Assembly: GCA_016201435.1 (NCBI GenBank)
Contig: JACQCT010000017.1
Span: 1-45,343, forward strand
Length of the DNA: 45,343 bases
Direction of reading: 5' to 3'
Source: Nitrososphaerota archaeon
Lineage (GTDB): Archaea > Thermoproteota > Nitrososphaeria > Nitrososphaerales > Nitrosopumilaceae
Part shown: in pieces, positions 7,673-17,033 of the stretch
Position numbering within the stretch: position 1 is the first letter of the stretch
Layout of the letters: every line of letters begins with the position of its first letter
Notes under the pieces: generated by a model
Databases searched by the model: none
The model's input: only the letters and a program-made list of their open reading frames with translations
What the model was told of the DNA's origin: nothing
Made by a program: the position numbers and the translations under genes

Positions 7673-8840
7673 TTCTCCTTTTTTCCTCTTTTCCTAGTAT
7701 CACATCTAATGTTTCTAAAGCTTTGGTTATATCTGATTCAGAAATGACAAGCGGTGGCAACAATCGCAATATGTTCTTTCCAGAATACAAAAGTAAAAGG
7801 TTGTTTGCTATCCCATCGAACAAAATATCTTTTACTTCAAATTTCATTTCTACTCCAATCATCAAACCCTTGCCTCTAATCTCTCGAACTATTTTGTGTT
7901 TTTCCTTTAATCTTTCTAATCCTTCTCGAAATAGTTTTCCCATTTTTGCTGCATTTTCAACTAAACTATCTTGTGTCAAGGCTTCAATTGAAGCAATGCC
8001 TGCAGCACATGAAAGAGGATTTCCTCCAAAAGTAGATGATTGTTCGCCTTTACCTATACATGCAAGAATATCTTCTCGTACTAGTGTAGCACCCATGGGG
8101 ATTCCTCCCGCAATTCCCTTTGCTAGGCACATGATGTCTGGAGTAGTATCCCAGTGTTGACCTGCCCACATCTTGCCAGTTCTACCAAGGCCAGCTTGAA
8201 TTTCATCAAAGATCAAAAGAATATCCTTTTCATTACATAATTTTCTAACATCCTGTAAGAATCCATCTGGCGCAACATGGATTCCACTTTCTCCCTGTAT
8301 TGGTTCCATTATGATAAATGCAGTATCGGAATTTACCGTAGATCTTAAAGCTTCTATATCCCCAAATGGCGAGAATGAAACTTTCTCTACTAGTGGTTCA
8401 AATGGTTTTCTGTATTTTTGACTAAATGTTATTGAAAGAGATCCAAATGTTTTTCCATGGTATGAGCCATTCATTGCTACCATTCCTGTTTTACCAGTGA
8501 ACTTTCTTGCAAATTTTATTGCAGCTTCTACTGCCTCAGTTCCACTGTTGTTTAGGTAAACTTGATTTAGATTTTTTGGAGCTATCTTTGTAAGAGTCTC
8601 CAAGAATCGTTCACGTGTTTTGTTATAAAGCGAACTATGTACTGTAATTATTTTATCAAGCTGTTCTTTGATGGCCTTTACAACACGTGGATTGCAATGA
8701 CCGACAAGAGCAACACCATATCCTCCCATGCAATCAATGTACTCTTTTCCATTTGTATCCCATACATGTGAGCCAAGGCCACGTTCTATTGTAACAGGAA
8801 ATCTCTGATAGATATTTCCCATGAATTGATCTTCGGTCAT
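7665..8840 (-). CDS. lysJ: LysW-aminoadipate-semialdehyde / LysW-glutamate-semialdehyde aminotransferase
   Basis: Class III PLP aminotransferase of the ArgD/LysJ group, using glutamate as amino donor. Typical segments: MGGYGVALVGHCNP, NSGTEAVEAAIKFARKFTGK, LLIFDEIQAGLGRTGKMWA (PLP-binding Asp) and MCLAKGIAGGIPMGA with the Schiff-base Lys. Length 391 is normal. The start overlaps the lysZ stop by 4 bases. Only one such gene is present between the two ligase-carrier pairs, so it should act on both LysW-bound aldehydes. An N-acetylornithine aminotransferase has the same fold; gene context decides. Confidence 0.9.
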   Translation of the reverse strand: MTEDQFMGNIYQRFPVTIERGLGSHVWDTNGKEYIDCMGGYGVALVGHCNPRVVKAIKEQLDKIITVHSSLYNKTRERFLETLTKIAPKNLNQVYLNNSGTEAVEAAIKFARKFTGKTGMVAMNGSYHGKTFGSLSITFSQKYRKPFEPLVEKVSFSPFGDIEALRSTVNSDTAFIIMEPIQGESGIHVAPDGFLQDVRKLCNEKDILLIFDEIQAGLGRTGKMWAGQHWDTTPDIMCLAKGIAGGIPMGATLVREDILACIGKGEQSSTFGGNPLSCAAGIASIEALTQDSLVENAAKMGKLFREGLERLKEKHKIVREIRGKGLMIGVEMKFEVKDILFDGIANNLLLLYSGKNILRLLPPLVISESDITKALETLDVILGKEEKRRNV

Positions 8841-9637
8841 TTTGTAATCACTGTACAGTTATCGTGTGCAATGGCAGCTGATATGGGGTTTTCTCTTTGA
8901 CCGCTTGCGATAAGAGCCTGTTTTACTCCCATCTCAAGAGATTCCGTTGCAGCAAGTATCTTTTTTTCCATACCAAAACCTATTTTTGGAAGAATTTCCT
9001 TTGCTTCAGCCAAAGAAAGTTTCTTTACAAGCTTTTCATCCATCAGTAAACCGTCTACATTGGTCAAAAACAATATCTTATCAGATTGCATCTTTCCTGC
9101 AACATATGCTGCGGCTCTATCTCCATCGACATTAAGAAAATCAGATTCTTCACTTATTGCAATTGGTGATATGACGGGAACATAGCCTTGGTCTAGGATT
9201 GATTTTATCAGACTTGAATTTACATCCTTTATCTTTCCAGTATAGCCTCCATCTATTGCCATCTTGCGACCCTTTTCGTTCATCACAATCAATTTTTTTT
9301 TGCGTTCAGCCTGAATAATTCTTCCATCTACACCTGACAGTCCGACTGCATTGATGCCATTTTTTTGTAGCATTCCTACTATCATTTTGTTTATTTTTCC
9401 AGACATTACCATGGTGAAGATCTCTACGGTTTCCTTATCAGTAAATCTACTTTTTATTCCGCCAGGAGAAACAATGAATTTTTGTTCTTTTCCTAATGCT
9501 TCTGAAATCTTTGTTACTTCTTTTCCTCCACCGTGTACCAGAATTACTTTTTCTTTTTCTGAAATTTTTTTTAGATCAGAAATAGTTGACGGATGAAGCC
9601 CGTCTACTACACTTCCTCCGATCTTGATTGTAATCAT
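8837..9637 (-). CDS. lysZ: LysW-aminoadipate / LysW-glutamate kinase
   Basis: Amino-acid kinase of the ArgB/LysZ group, phosphorylating the carrier-bound acid. The N-terminus IKIGGSVVDG and VILVHGGGKEVTKISEAL are typical of the family. GLSGVDGRIIQAERK and the ATP-binding ILFLTNVDGLL also fit. Length 266 is normal. It lies 4 bases after lysY and overlaps lysJ by 4 bases, within the tight YZJ order expected for LysW pathways. Because both carriers are encoded nearby and only one kinase gene is seen, dual use is inferred. Confidence 0.91.
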   Translation of the reverse strand: MITIKIGGSVVDGLHPSTISDLKKISEKEKVILVHGGGKEVTKISEALGKEQKFIVSPGGIKSRFTDKETVEIFTMVMSGKINKMIVGMLQKNGINAVGLSGVDGRIIQAERKKKLIVMNEKGRKMAIDGGYTGKIKDVNSSLIKSILDQGYVPVISPIAISEESDFLNVDGDRAAAYVAGKMQSDKILFLTNVDGLLMDEKLVKKLSLAEAKEILPKIGFGMEKKILAATESLEMGVKQALIASGQRENPISAAIAHDNCTVITK

Positions 9638-9641
9638 TTTC

Positions 9642-10694
9642 TCACACAGGTGTTAACGGAGAATATCTGAGACCTTCCATCTCGTCAAAACCCGCCATTA
9701 CATTCATGTTTTGTATGGCAGAACCAGCTGCCCCTTTCATCAAATTATCTGATGCTGACAATACAACTAATCTATGATTGTCCTCATCTATATCAAATCC
9801 TACGTCACAGAAATTGGATCCCACTACAAACTTTGGATCAGGAAACTTATAGAATCCTTTTTTATCACGAATTAATCTGACAAATTTTTCATTACCATAT
9901 TGTTCACGATATAACTTCCAAATGTCCATCTCACTCATTGGATTGTTAAGGAAAGTGTGATTTGTACACAATATTCCTCGTACAATATCTACGGCATGCG
10001 GACTCATAGAAACATGAATCTTTTTTCCTGCAACCTCCGTTAATTCTTGCTCTATTTCGCCAGTATGTCGGTGCTTTGCAGGTTTGTATGGTCTGATTAC
10101 TCCTGACCTCAAAGCATGATGTGTACCAGCTAAAGAACCTGCACCTGCGCCAGATGAACCAATTTTTGAATCAACAATAATGTGTTCAGTATCAATTAGG
10201 TTTTTTTTCACTAGTGGATACAACGCAAGTATTGAAGTTACTGCCATACATCCTGGACAAGAAACAAGTTGTGATTTTTTAATTTGCTCTCTGTGAATTT
10301 CTGGAACTCCAAAAACTGACTTTGACAATAATTCTGGGTAAGGATGTTGCCAACCGTACCACTTGTCGTAATCCGGGGCATTGTGAAGACGGTAATCTGC
10401 ACTTAGATCAATTATTTTCATTCCACGATCATACAACGCTTTTACTATCTCAGTTGCTGTTCCATGTGGTACTGCAGTAAAAACAAGATCACACTTGTCT
10501 GATAATTTGTCATAGTCTAATTCAGAAAATGTAATGTCAGTAAATCCTTTCAAGCTTGGTTGAATCCTTGAAACATATTCTCCCACATATTGTCTTGATG
10601 TTACCATAGAGATCTCTACTTTGGGATGACTTACAAGTAGCCTGAGCATTTCTCCTCCCACAAAACCTGATGCGCCAATAACCCCTACTTTCAT
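9642..10694 (-). CDS. lysY: LysW-aminoadipyl phosphate / LysW-glutamyl phosphate reductase
   Basis: NADPH-dependent reductase of the ArgC/LysY group, converting the carrier-bound acyl phosphate to a semialdehyde. The nucleotide-binding start is KVGVIGASGFVGGEMLRLL. The catalytic Cys lies in VSCPGCMAVTSILALYP, followed by IIVDSKIGSSGAGAG and the KHRHTGEIEQEL histidine region. Length of 350 fits. It starts 30 bases after the ArgX-like gene and is followed by lysZ. N-acetyl-gamma-glutamyl-phosphate reductase is the close alternative, disfavoured by the neighbouring carriers. Confidence 0.92.
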   Translation of the reverse strand: MKVGVIGASGFVGGEMLRLLVSHPKVEISMVTSRQYVGEYVSRIQPSLKGFTDITFSELDYDKLSDKCDLVFTAVPHGTATEIVKALYDRGMKIIDLSADYRLHNAPDYDKWYGWQHPYPELLSKSVFGVPEIHREQIKKSQLVSCPGCMAVTSILALYPLVKKNLIDTEHIIVDSKIGSSGAGAGSLAGTHHALRSGVIRPYKPAKHRHTGEIEQELTEVAGKKIHVSMSPHAVDIVRGILCTNHTFLNNPMSEMDIWKLYREQYGNEKFVRLIRDKKGFYKFPDPKFVVGSNFCDVGFDIDEDNHRLVVLSASDNLMKGAAGSAIQNMNVMAGFDEMEGLRYSPLTPV

Positions 10695-10724
10695 TGATAC
10701 ACTCCTAGCATAAAGGGGTATAAT

Positions 10725-11582
10725 TTATTTTATAGCTTGCTTGATTGCAAAATCAATCATTTCTTTTGGAATATTCTTTTTTGAAACTTTTGATAGTCCT
10801 TTAAACTCTACAGTATTGTTTATTTCGTGTACAACTAATCCTCGCTTTTCATCTTCCATTATATCCACTCCCAATATTCCTCCGCCTACTGCTTTTGATG
10901 CTTTCATACAAACATCCTCTAACTCTTTTGTTATCTCACACAAAATTGGTTCTGCACCAAGAGCAATATTTGTCTTAAAACCACCAGACGAAGTTCTGTA
11001 CATCGCAGAAATAACTTGGTCTCCTACTACAATAACACGAATGTCTCTTGGGGGTCTTTTTATCATTTCTTGAAGGTAATAGATTCTGTCTAGTGGTCCA
11101 TCACTTAGTTCTCGTACTTCGATTATGGCATCAGCAGTTTCTCGGTCTTTGAGAGGTATTACGCCTCTACCCCAGCTTCCTACTATGGGTTTGATAACTA
11201 GTGGATATCCGACTTTTTCGAGATTCTCAAGTGCAGCATCAGGTGAGAATGAAAAATATGTTTTTGGAGTAGGCACATTGTGTTTTTTTAACAAAAGTGA
11301 TGTTATCATCTTGTTACCGCAGTTGTTTGCAACTTCATACTTGTTTATGACTGGCACGTCAAGAAATTCTAAGCATGCGGTGAAATGCAGACCTCGGAAA
11401 TAGCTTACGCATCTTTCTAGTACTACGTCACCAAAATCAAAATTATTTTTTTTACTTTCGGTGTTTACCTGAGTTACTTTCGCATCAATCATCTTTGTAT
11501 CGTGACCAAGCTCGATTGCTTTTTCTTCGAGCATTTTTTCCTCTGTTCTGACTCGATCGTAAACGATACGAATCTTTGGCAT
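10725..11582 (-). CDS. argX: ArgX-like ATP-grasp ligase (LysW:glutamate)
   Basis: Second LysX/ArgX-type ATP-grasp ligase in the window. It has LVIKPIVGSWGRGVIPLKDR, KRPPRDIRVIVVGDQVISAMYR and HEINNTVEFKG, closely matching the paralogue at 4933-5781. Its ATG directly follows the TAA of lysW2 with no spacer. Adjacent genes are argG and lysW2 upstream and lysY downstream, so this copy most likely loads glutamate for ornithine/arginine synthesis. Enzyme family is certain; the division of substrates between the two paralogues is inferred from neighbours only. Confidence 0.87.
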   Translation of the reverse strand: MPKIRIVYDRVRTEEKMLEEKAIELGHDTKMIDAKVTQVNTESKKNNFDFGDVVLERCVSYFRGLHFTACLEFLDVPVINKYEVANNCGNKMITSLLLKKHNVPTPKTYFSFSPDAALENLEKVGYPLVIKPIVGSWGRGVIPLKDRETADAIIEVRELSDGPLDRIYYLQEMIKRPPRDIRVIVVGDQVISAMYRTSSGGFKTNIALGAEPILCEITKELEDVCMKASKAVGGGILGVDIMEDEKRGLVVHEINNTVEFKGLSKVSKKNIPKEMIDFAIKQAIK

Positions 11583-11750
11583 TTATTCTCCCCAATCTTC
11601 GCCGACTTTTTCAGCGTGTTTGAGTTGACAAGTGGTACCATTTTTTGAAGCGATCTCGAAATCTGCTCCGCAGTCAGGACATGAAACTATTTCTCCTACA
11701 CTTGCATCATCTGGAATTTTTAGCATTGCATCACATTCTGGACAATTCAT
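11583..11750 (-). CDS. lysW: LysW-type amino-group carrier protein, Glu-terminated (LysW2)
   Basis: A 55-residue carrier with zinc pairs CPEC (residues 3-6) and CPDC (24-27) and the canonical EDWGE C-terminus. The terminal Glu is the residue that known LysX/ArgX ligases modify on its side-chain carboxyl. The gene lies 11 bases after argG and abuts argX, which points to the arginine branch. It differs from LysW1 mainly in the middle and at the very last residue. Too small to stand out as a long frame, but the motif pattern is unmistakable. Confidence 0.95.
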   Translation of the reverse strand: MNCPECDAMLKIPDDASVGEIVSCPDCGADFEIASKNGTTCQLKHAEKVGEDWGE

Positions 11751-11761
11751 ATTTTATTTTT

Positions 11762-12949
11762 TCACCTCTTCTTTAGTAATTTATTAGCTTCTGTTGATTG
11801 AAGCCCCCATAACTCGACAAATCCTTTTGCCAAAGTTTGGTCAAATGTGGAACCAGATCCATATGTTGCCAAGTCATGGCTATACAAAGAATATTCTGAT
11901 TTTCTTCCAACCACAATTAGACTTCCTTTAAACATCTTTAGTTTTACAGTTCCGCTAACTCTCTTTTGTGTGGCATTGATAAACATATCTAAATCAGATT
12001 TTAATGGGTCTTGCCACAATCCAGAATATGTTAACCATGCCCATTCCGAATCTACCATTGATTTGAATTTGAGTTCATGTTTTGTTAAAACCATCTTTTC
12101 TAGATCTGCATGAGCTTCAATGAGGCAAGTTGCTGCAGGAGTTTCGTATACTTCACGCGATTTTATACCTACAACGCGATCTTCTATGTGATCGACAATA
12201 CCTATTCCACAAGCACCTGCCTTTTTGTTGATATATTGTATTAGTTCAATAGGTTTTAGATGCTTGCCATCAGCTGTAACTGGAACTCCTTCTTTGAATA
12301 CTATCTCTAGATATTGTGGTTTGTCTGGCATGTTCCTTGTCTTTACCCAGATGAATGCATCTTCTGGTGGCTCTTTGTATGCATCTTCCATGTCTCCCCC
12401 TTCAATGGCACGACCCCACAAGTTTTGATCTACGCTAAATCTTTTTGCCGTATTGTCTATTTGGATTCCGTGCTTTTTTGCAAATTTTAGTTCAACATCA
12501 CGTGTAAGATTAAGATCCCTGATTGGGGCAATTATAGGAAGGGTAGTGCCTGAACGCATTGTAACATCAAACCTTACCTGATCATTTCCTTTACCTGTAC
12601 ATCCATGTGCAAGTGCTTTGGCATTTTCTTTTTTTGCAATATCCACTACCTTTTGTGCGATTAGCGGTCTAGCTAATGCAGTTGCAAGACAGTATTTTTT
12701 CTGGTAAAGTGCATTTGCCTTTATAGAAGGGAAAATGAAATCACTTACAAATTCTGAACGCGCATCTAAGTTGTAATGTTTTACTACTCCAAGTTTTTTT
12801 GCCTTTGCTGTAATCTTTTTTTGATTATCACCTTGACCAACATCCACTGTAACAGTAACTACATCCAAGTTGTGTTTTTCTTGAAGATATTTTACAACAA
12901 CTGATGTGTCTAAACCGCCAGAGAAAGCGAGAACTGCTTTTCCTTTCAT
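11762..12949 (-). CDS. argG: Argininosuccinate synthase
   Basis: ATP-dependent ligation of citrulline and aspartate in arginine synthesis. The PP-motif LAFSGGLDTSVVVKYL is at the N-terminus; LAHGCTGKGNDQVRFD, SVDQNLWGRAIEGGDMEDAY and GIVDHIEDRVVGIKSREVYE are strongly conserved family segments. Length of 395 is normal. It is the first gene of the minus-strand operon running to the Lrp regulator and is divergent from the ABC transporter. argH is not in the window. Confidence 0.97.
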   Translation of the reverse strand: MKGKAVLAFSGGLDTSVVVKYLQEKHNLDVVTVTVDVGQGDNQKKITAKAKKLGVVKHYNLDARSEFVSDFIFPSIKANALYQKKYCLATALARPLIAQKVVDIAKKENAKALAHGCTGKGNDQVRFDVTMRSGTTLPIIAPIRDLNLTRDVELKFAKKHGIQIDNTAKRFSVDQNLWGRAIEGGDMEDAYKEPPEDAFIWVKTRNMPDKPQYLEIVFKEGVPVTADGKHLKPIELIQYINKKAGACGIGIVDHIEDRVVGIKSREVYETPAATCLIEAHADLEKMVLTKHELKFKSMVDSEWAWLTYSGLWQDPLKSDLDMFINATQKRVSGTVKLKMFKGSLIVVGRKSEYSLYSHDLATYGSGSTFDQTLAKGFVELWGLQSTEANKLLKKR

Positions 12950-13189
12950 TGAGGTTTTCTGTGATCAGATTTTAGCATTTATCTTTTGTGCTTTGTAAGC
13001 TTCTGATTTTATTTTATAATAAAAACAAAAAATTATTTCTAAAATAACGAGACAAAATAAATTAGTCCAAGCTAAAATTCGAACACTATTTAACCGCATT
13101 ATTATAACGCTGTTATATGAAATTGATCGCTTCGAACATGGTATTTCTAGTGTCTACTATTGGTAAGATACGAAAGGAGACGATTTCTC
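12950..13189. promoter_or_regulatory. Divergent control region between argG and the ABC transporter operon
   Basis: About 240 AT-rich bases with no gene. It holds a 15-bp perfect palindrome, TATAAC-GCT-GTTATA (13103-13117), and two direct copies of TTCGAACA (13078-13085 and 13131-13138) on either side of it. A Shine-Dalgarno-like AAAGGAGA at 13173-13180 precedes the transporter ATG. The palindrome is a candidate operator; which regulator binds is unknown. Confidence 0.5.
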
Positions 13190-13966
13190 ATGACTAAATT
13201 GCAAGCACAGAACATTGTAAAACATTTTGATCATAATGGTAACTCGGTTCTTGCCTTAGATGGAATTAATCTAAATGTAGAAGAAGGTGATTTCATATGC
13301 ATTGTCGGTCCCTCTGGATGTGGCAAATCCACATTTTTGAATATTGTAGCTGGACTTGAAAAGCCCGATTCTGGTGAAATTTTGCTTAATGGAAATAAAA
13401 TCACAACCTCAGGTCCTGATAGAACAATGGTCTTTCAAGAAGGTGCGCTATTTCCATGGCTTAAGGTAATTGATAATGTAGAATTTGGATTAAAAATGGC
13501 CGGTATTCCAAAAGAGGAGCGACGACAAATTTCAGAACGATACTTGGACATGATGCAACTGACCAAATTTGCAGACTCGTACACCTATCAGCTATCTACA
13601 GGAATGAAACAAAGAGTTGCAATTGCAAGAGCTCTTGCTATGGATCCAGAAATTCTTTTGATGGATGAGCCATTTGCAGCACTAGATTCTCAAACAAGAG
13701 ATTTATTGTTAGTAGAATTACAATTAATTTGGGAGAGAACAAAAAAGACAATCATTTTTGTTACACATAATATTTCAGAGTCAGTAATTTTAGGAAATCG
13801 TGTTGTTGTATTCAAAAATAGACCATCTACAATTAAAAAAGAATTTGCAATTGATTATAGACGACCTAGACTTGCTGAGGATGAAAATCTTCAAAAATAT
13901 TATCATCAAATTATTGAAGAATTAAAGAGTGAGGTAATAGCAAGGATAAAAGATGAGAATTTATGA
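13190..13966 (+). CDS. ABC transporter ATP-binding protein (SsuB/TauB/NrtD-like)
   Basis: Cytoplasmic ATPase of an importer. Walker A GPSGCGKST, Q-loop VFQEGALFPW, signature LSTGMKQRVAIARALA (Thr replaces the usual Gly), Walker B ILLMDEPFAALD and H-loop FVTHN are all present. I choose the ATG at 13190 over the TTG at 13160: AAAGGAGA stands 9 bases before it, and the family N-terminus (LQAQNIVKHF) begins just after. The end overlaps the permease start. This subgroup imports sulfonates, taurine, nitrate, cyanate or thiamine precursors; the substrate cannot be read here. Confidence 0.93.
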   Translation: MTKLQAQNIVKHFDHNGNSVLALDGINLNVEEGDFICIVGPSGCGKSTFLNIVAGLEKPDSGEILLNGNKITTSGPDRTMVFQEGALFPWLKVIDNVEFGLKMAGIPKEERRQISERYLDMMQLTKFADSYTYQLSTGMKQRVAIARALAMDPEILLMDEPFAALDSQTRDLLLVELQLIWERTKKTIIFVTHNISESVILGNRVVVFKNRPSTIKKEFAIDYRRPRLAEDENLQKYYHQIIEELKSEVIARIKDENL

Positions 13967-14766
13967 GTGAAAAAATAATTTCAAAGAAAACTCACTATGG
14001 TGGTTTTGATGATGCTGCTAATGCTGCACTATTTCTTGCAGTGTTTGTTGGTGTATGGCAAGTAGTATTCATGCTTGGTATATGGCCAAAAATCTCATTA
14101 CCTTCACCGTTAATGGTTGCAGAATCATTTGTCAAGATAATTTGGAATCATTCTCTACCTGTAAGTGTAGGTGTAACTTTGGCCAGGCTTGTAGCAGCAT
14201 TTGCTATTTCTATAGCTCTTGGTACCCTCATAGGATTTGCTATGATTAAATTCAAAGGATTTGGAAAGACACTAAGTTCGTTTTCTGCAGGTCTTTTGTC
14301 ATTTCCAAGTATTGCATGGGTGCCTTTTTCTATCCTATTGATTGGTTTCAATGATTTTGGAATTTTATTTGTAGTTGTCATGAGTTCAATTTTTTCAATA
14401 ATGATTTCGACATATAGTAGCATCAGAAATATACCTCCGATCTATCTTGATGCCGCCAAAAATATGGGTGCAAAAGGATTCTATCTGTTTAGACATGTTA
14501 CCATACCAGCTGCTACACCTTCATTAATTATTGGCATCAGACAAGCTTGGTCATTTGCATGGCATGCTATCATTGGTGCAGAGATATTGATGTCAATTGT
14601 TGGATTGGGTCACATTTTGTCTGTTGGAAGAGACTTGATTGATATGGGTCAGATAATTGCAAGCATGATTACTATATTTGCAATTGGATTGTTAGTTGAT
14701 AGACTTCTGTTGTTTAAACTAGACGAGCGAGTGAGAAGAAAATGGGGATTGGATCACCATCGTTAG
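13963..14766 (+). CDS. ABC transporter permease (SsuC/TauC-like)
   Basis: A 267-residue inner-membrane permease with about six hydrophobic helices. The EAA loop that contacts the ATPase is seen as PPIYLDAAKNMGAKGFYLFR, followed by TIPAATPSLIIGIRQAW, standard for this importer family. ATG overlaps the ATPase stop (ATGA), so the two are translationally coupled. It is followed after 17 bases by the substrate-binding protein. Confidence 0.93.
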   Translation: MSEKIISKKTHYGGFDDAANAALFLAVFVGVWQVVFMLGIWPKISLPSPLMVAESFVKIIWNHSLPVSVGVTLARLVAAFAISIALGTLIGFAMIKFKGFGKTLSSFSAGLLSFPSIAWVPFSILLIGFNDFGILFVVVMSSIFSIMISTYSSIRNIPPIYLDAAKNMGAKGFYLFRHVTIPAATPSLIIGIRQAWSFAWHAIIGAEILMSIVGLGHILSVGRDLIDMGQIIASMITIFAIGLLVDRLLLFKLDERVRRKWGLDHHR

Positions 14767-14783
14767 GGGTTTAGGTATTATAG

Positions 14784-15839
14784 ATGTCACCTAGAATTAA
14801 ATTTGGAATTGCAGGAATCATTATTGCACTTGTAAGTATCCTTTCTTTTAATGTAAATTCAGGCAATCAGCTTTCTCATAATACTGATAGCTCTGCTAAT
14901 GTTTTAAGAATTGGATATTTCCTAAACATAAATCATGTACAAGCAGTCATTGGTCTTGGAAACGGTGATTTTCAAAAAGAACTTGGAGATATTAAAGTAG
15001 AGCCACAGGTCTTTAATGCAGGTCCATCTGCAATTGAAGCATTATTTGCGAATAGAGTTGATGTCACATATGTTGGTCCAAACCCTGCAATCAATGGGTA
15101 CATAAAATCTGATGGACAAGGTTTACGAATAATTGCTGGTGCAGCAAGTGGAGGTGCAGTTTTTGTGATTCAAGATAATTCAGGAATAAATTCAGCTACA
15201 GATTTTGCTGGCAAAAAATTTGCATCTCCTCAACTTGGAAATACACAAGATGTGGCATTACGAAGCTATTTACTAAAAAATGGATACAAAACTACCGAGA
15301 ATGATGGTAATGTAACAGTAATTCCTGTAAATAATCCTGATATTGTAACACTATTTTTAAAGAAGAGTATTGATGGAGCATGGGTGCCAGAACCGTGGGG
15401 AGCAAAACTTGTCAAAGAAGCAAATGGAAAAATTTTAGTCGATGAGAGAAATTTATGGCCAAATGGAAAATTTGTAACATCACAAATAGTAGTTAGAACT
15501 GATTATTTGAAAAATCATCCAGATGTTATAAAGAAATTATTAGAAGCACATGTTGATGAAACTACTTGGATAAGTAATAATAAAGATCAAGCTACACAAG
15601 TATTTAATATCCAATTAGAAAAACTCACAGGTAAAACAATTCCTGTTGATGAGTTACAAAATGCATTTTCTAGACTTGAAATAACATATGATCCTGTAAA
15701 AGAATCTCTTTATCAATCTGCAAATAATGCATTTGATCTAGGTTTTCTTGGGGACAAAAAACCCGATCTATCCAACATATATGATTTGACACTTCTCAAT
15801 CAAGTTCTCGAGGAAAAAAATCTACCAACTATACCTTAA
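14784..15839 (+). CDS. ABC transporter substrate-binding protein (NitT/TauT, SsuA-like)
   Basis: A 351-residue extracytoplasmic binding protein. Residues about 8-26 are a hydrophobic helix with no lipobox Cys, so it is probably anchored by that helix. LRIGYFLNINHVQAVIGL, ALFANRVDVTYVGPNPAI and GAWVPEPWGAKLV are the typical NMT1/SsuA pocket segments. It completes an ATPase-permease-binding protein operon. The next genes downstream make methionine, so a sulfur compound is a reasonable guess, but nothing in the sequence proves it. Confidence 0.9.
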   Translation: MSPRIKFGIAGIIIALVSILSFNVNSGNQLSHNTDSSANVLRIGYFLNINHVQAVIGLGNGDFQKELGDIKVEPQVFNAGPSAIEALFANRVDVTYVGPNPAINGYIKSDGQGLRIIAGAASGGAVFVIQDNSGINSATDFAGKKFASPQLGNTQDVALRSYLLKNGYKTTENDGNVTVIPVNNPDIVTLFLKKSIDGAWVPEPWGAKLVKEANGKILVDERNLWPNGKFVTSQIVVRTDYLKNHPDVIKKLLEAHVDETTWISNNKDQATQVFNIQLEKLTGKTIPVDELQNAFSRLEITYDPVKESLYQSANNAFDLGFLGDKKPDLSNIYDLTLLNQVLEEKNLPTIP

Positions 15840-15854
15840 ATGTTGAAAAACTTT

Positions 15855-16958
15855 CTAATCAGTTTTCTTTTTCCAAATAATTACACTAACAATTACAGCT
15901 ACTGTAGGTATTATTATCAACAAATAACTTTTAAAATTATTTTCAGGTAAAATTGTATGTTCCTGTCCAGCTGATATGTTGGAACTGTCTATAGGAAAGA
16001 GCGATTGTCCTTGACCTCCAAATCCTGAAATTATGACTGAGCTAGTTGACTGCGGTGATAAATTGAATGCTAAATGCCAATATCCATCTGGATCTTTGCT
16101 TTGTAGTGCATCATCTGGTTTACCATCTAAATATACAGAAAATTTTTGGTTATCATTTTGAATGGGAATCATGAAATTTACATATGATATTTGAGGCCAA
16201 GGATTTCTTGCAGTAATTGAAAGTGAATTTTGTGAATCATCAAATTTTGCAGCATCTAAATATCCATCTGTTAAATAAGTGAAATCAACTCGTTTCCCAC
16301 CTTTTTCAACAGAAAGAGTCTGCGTTGGATCTTCACCTAATGCAAAACAACTGTAATAACTTACTTTTGATGCAAGCAAGGAATCAGGATACATGGTAAA
16401 TTCTCTTTTCTCACCAGGTTTCATTTCAGTAATGGTTTCAACACTTTTACCGGTATCAAGGAATTTTCCATCCTTACCATAAATCACAGCATACACTTTT
16501 ACTCCGTATGCAGAAACAGTATCATTATTGATGATAAAACCAGATGTGTGACCATCTGCATGTTTGATTAAAGTGGTACCATAAATCACTTGTATGTTCA
16601 TAGCATTATGTTTTGCAAGCACAAAGATTACATCTGGTTTTTCTAAAATTGCATTTTTACTTTCTACCTGTGGTACTTTTATTTTAAATGGTATGTCTTT
16701 TTCTGCATCAACTATTGACAGTGTATAAGAATTAGAAATTATATTTTCATTATCTTTTATGTTTATGGTAATTGTAGGAACTATTGCAACATTTTGTGTG
16801 TTTTTGACTGCACCTATGACGGTGTATACACCATTTGAATCAAAATATCCCCCAAACTCATTATCAGGAATCCATACTTCCGCATTAGCATGCTGCAAGA
16901 AAACTAAACCTATCACAAATAATCCTACAAATAAAATTGATATTCTAAATAAATTCAT
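15855..16958 (-). CDS. Exported membrane-anchored protein of unknown function
   Basis: A 367-residue protein. A signal peptide (residues 1-26, ending HANA) precedes a long beta-rich extracellular part (motifs FGGYFDSNGVYTVIGAVKN and GYWHLAFNLSP). One C-terminal transmembrane helix (about 345-362, LLIIIPTVAVIVSVII) is followed by KKK. This layout is common for thaumarchaeal cell-surface proteins. The repeated strand patterns suggest Ig-like or FxLYD-like domains, but I do not recognise a specific family. It converges on the ABC binding-protein gene with a 15-base gap. Confidence 0.75.
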   Translation of the reverse strand: MNLFRISILFVGLFVIGLVFLQHANAEVWIPDNEFGGYFDSNGVYTVIGAVKNTQNVAIVPTITINIKDNENIISNSYTLSIVDAEKDIPFKIKVPQVESKNAILEKPDVIFVLAKHNAMNIQVIYGTTLIKHADGHTSGFIINNDTVSAYGVKVYAVIYGKDGKFLDTGKSVETITEMKPGEKREFTMYPDSLLASKVSYYSCFALGEDPTQTLSVEKGGKRVDFTYLTDGYLDAAKFDDSQNSLSITARNPWPQISYVNFMIPIQNDNQKFSVYLDGKPDDALQSKDPDGYWHLAFNLSPQSTSSVIISGFGGQGQSLFPIDSSNISAGQEHTILPENNFKSYLLIIIPTVAVIVSVIIWKKKTD

Positions 16959-17033
16959 ATCGTATCTACAAACATGATTTGTTATTCTTTAATTTTAATT
17001 AGTCGCTGATTTCCATTTTTTGTTAGGAATACC

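Noticed and set aside
13160-13189. Upstream TTG start extending the ABC ATPase by 10 residues.
   Set aside because: A ribosome-binding AAAGGAGA precedes the ATG at 13190 and the family N-terminus starts there.
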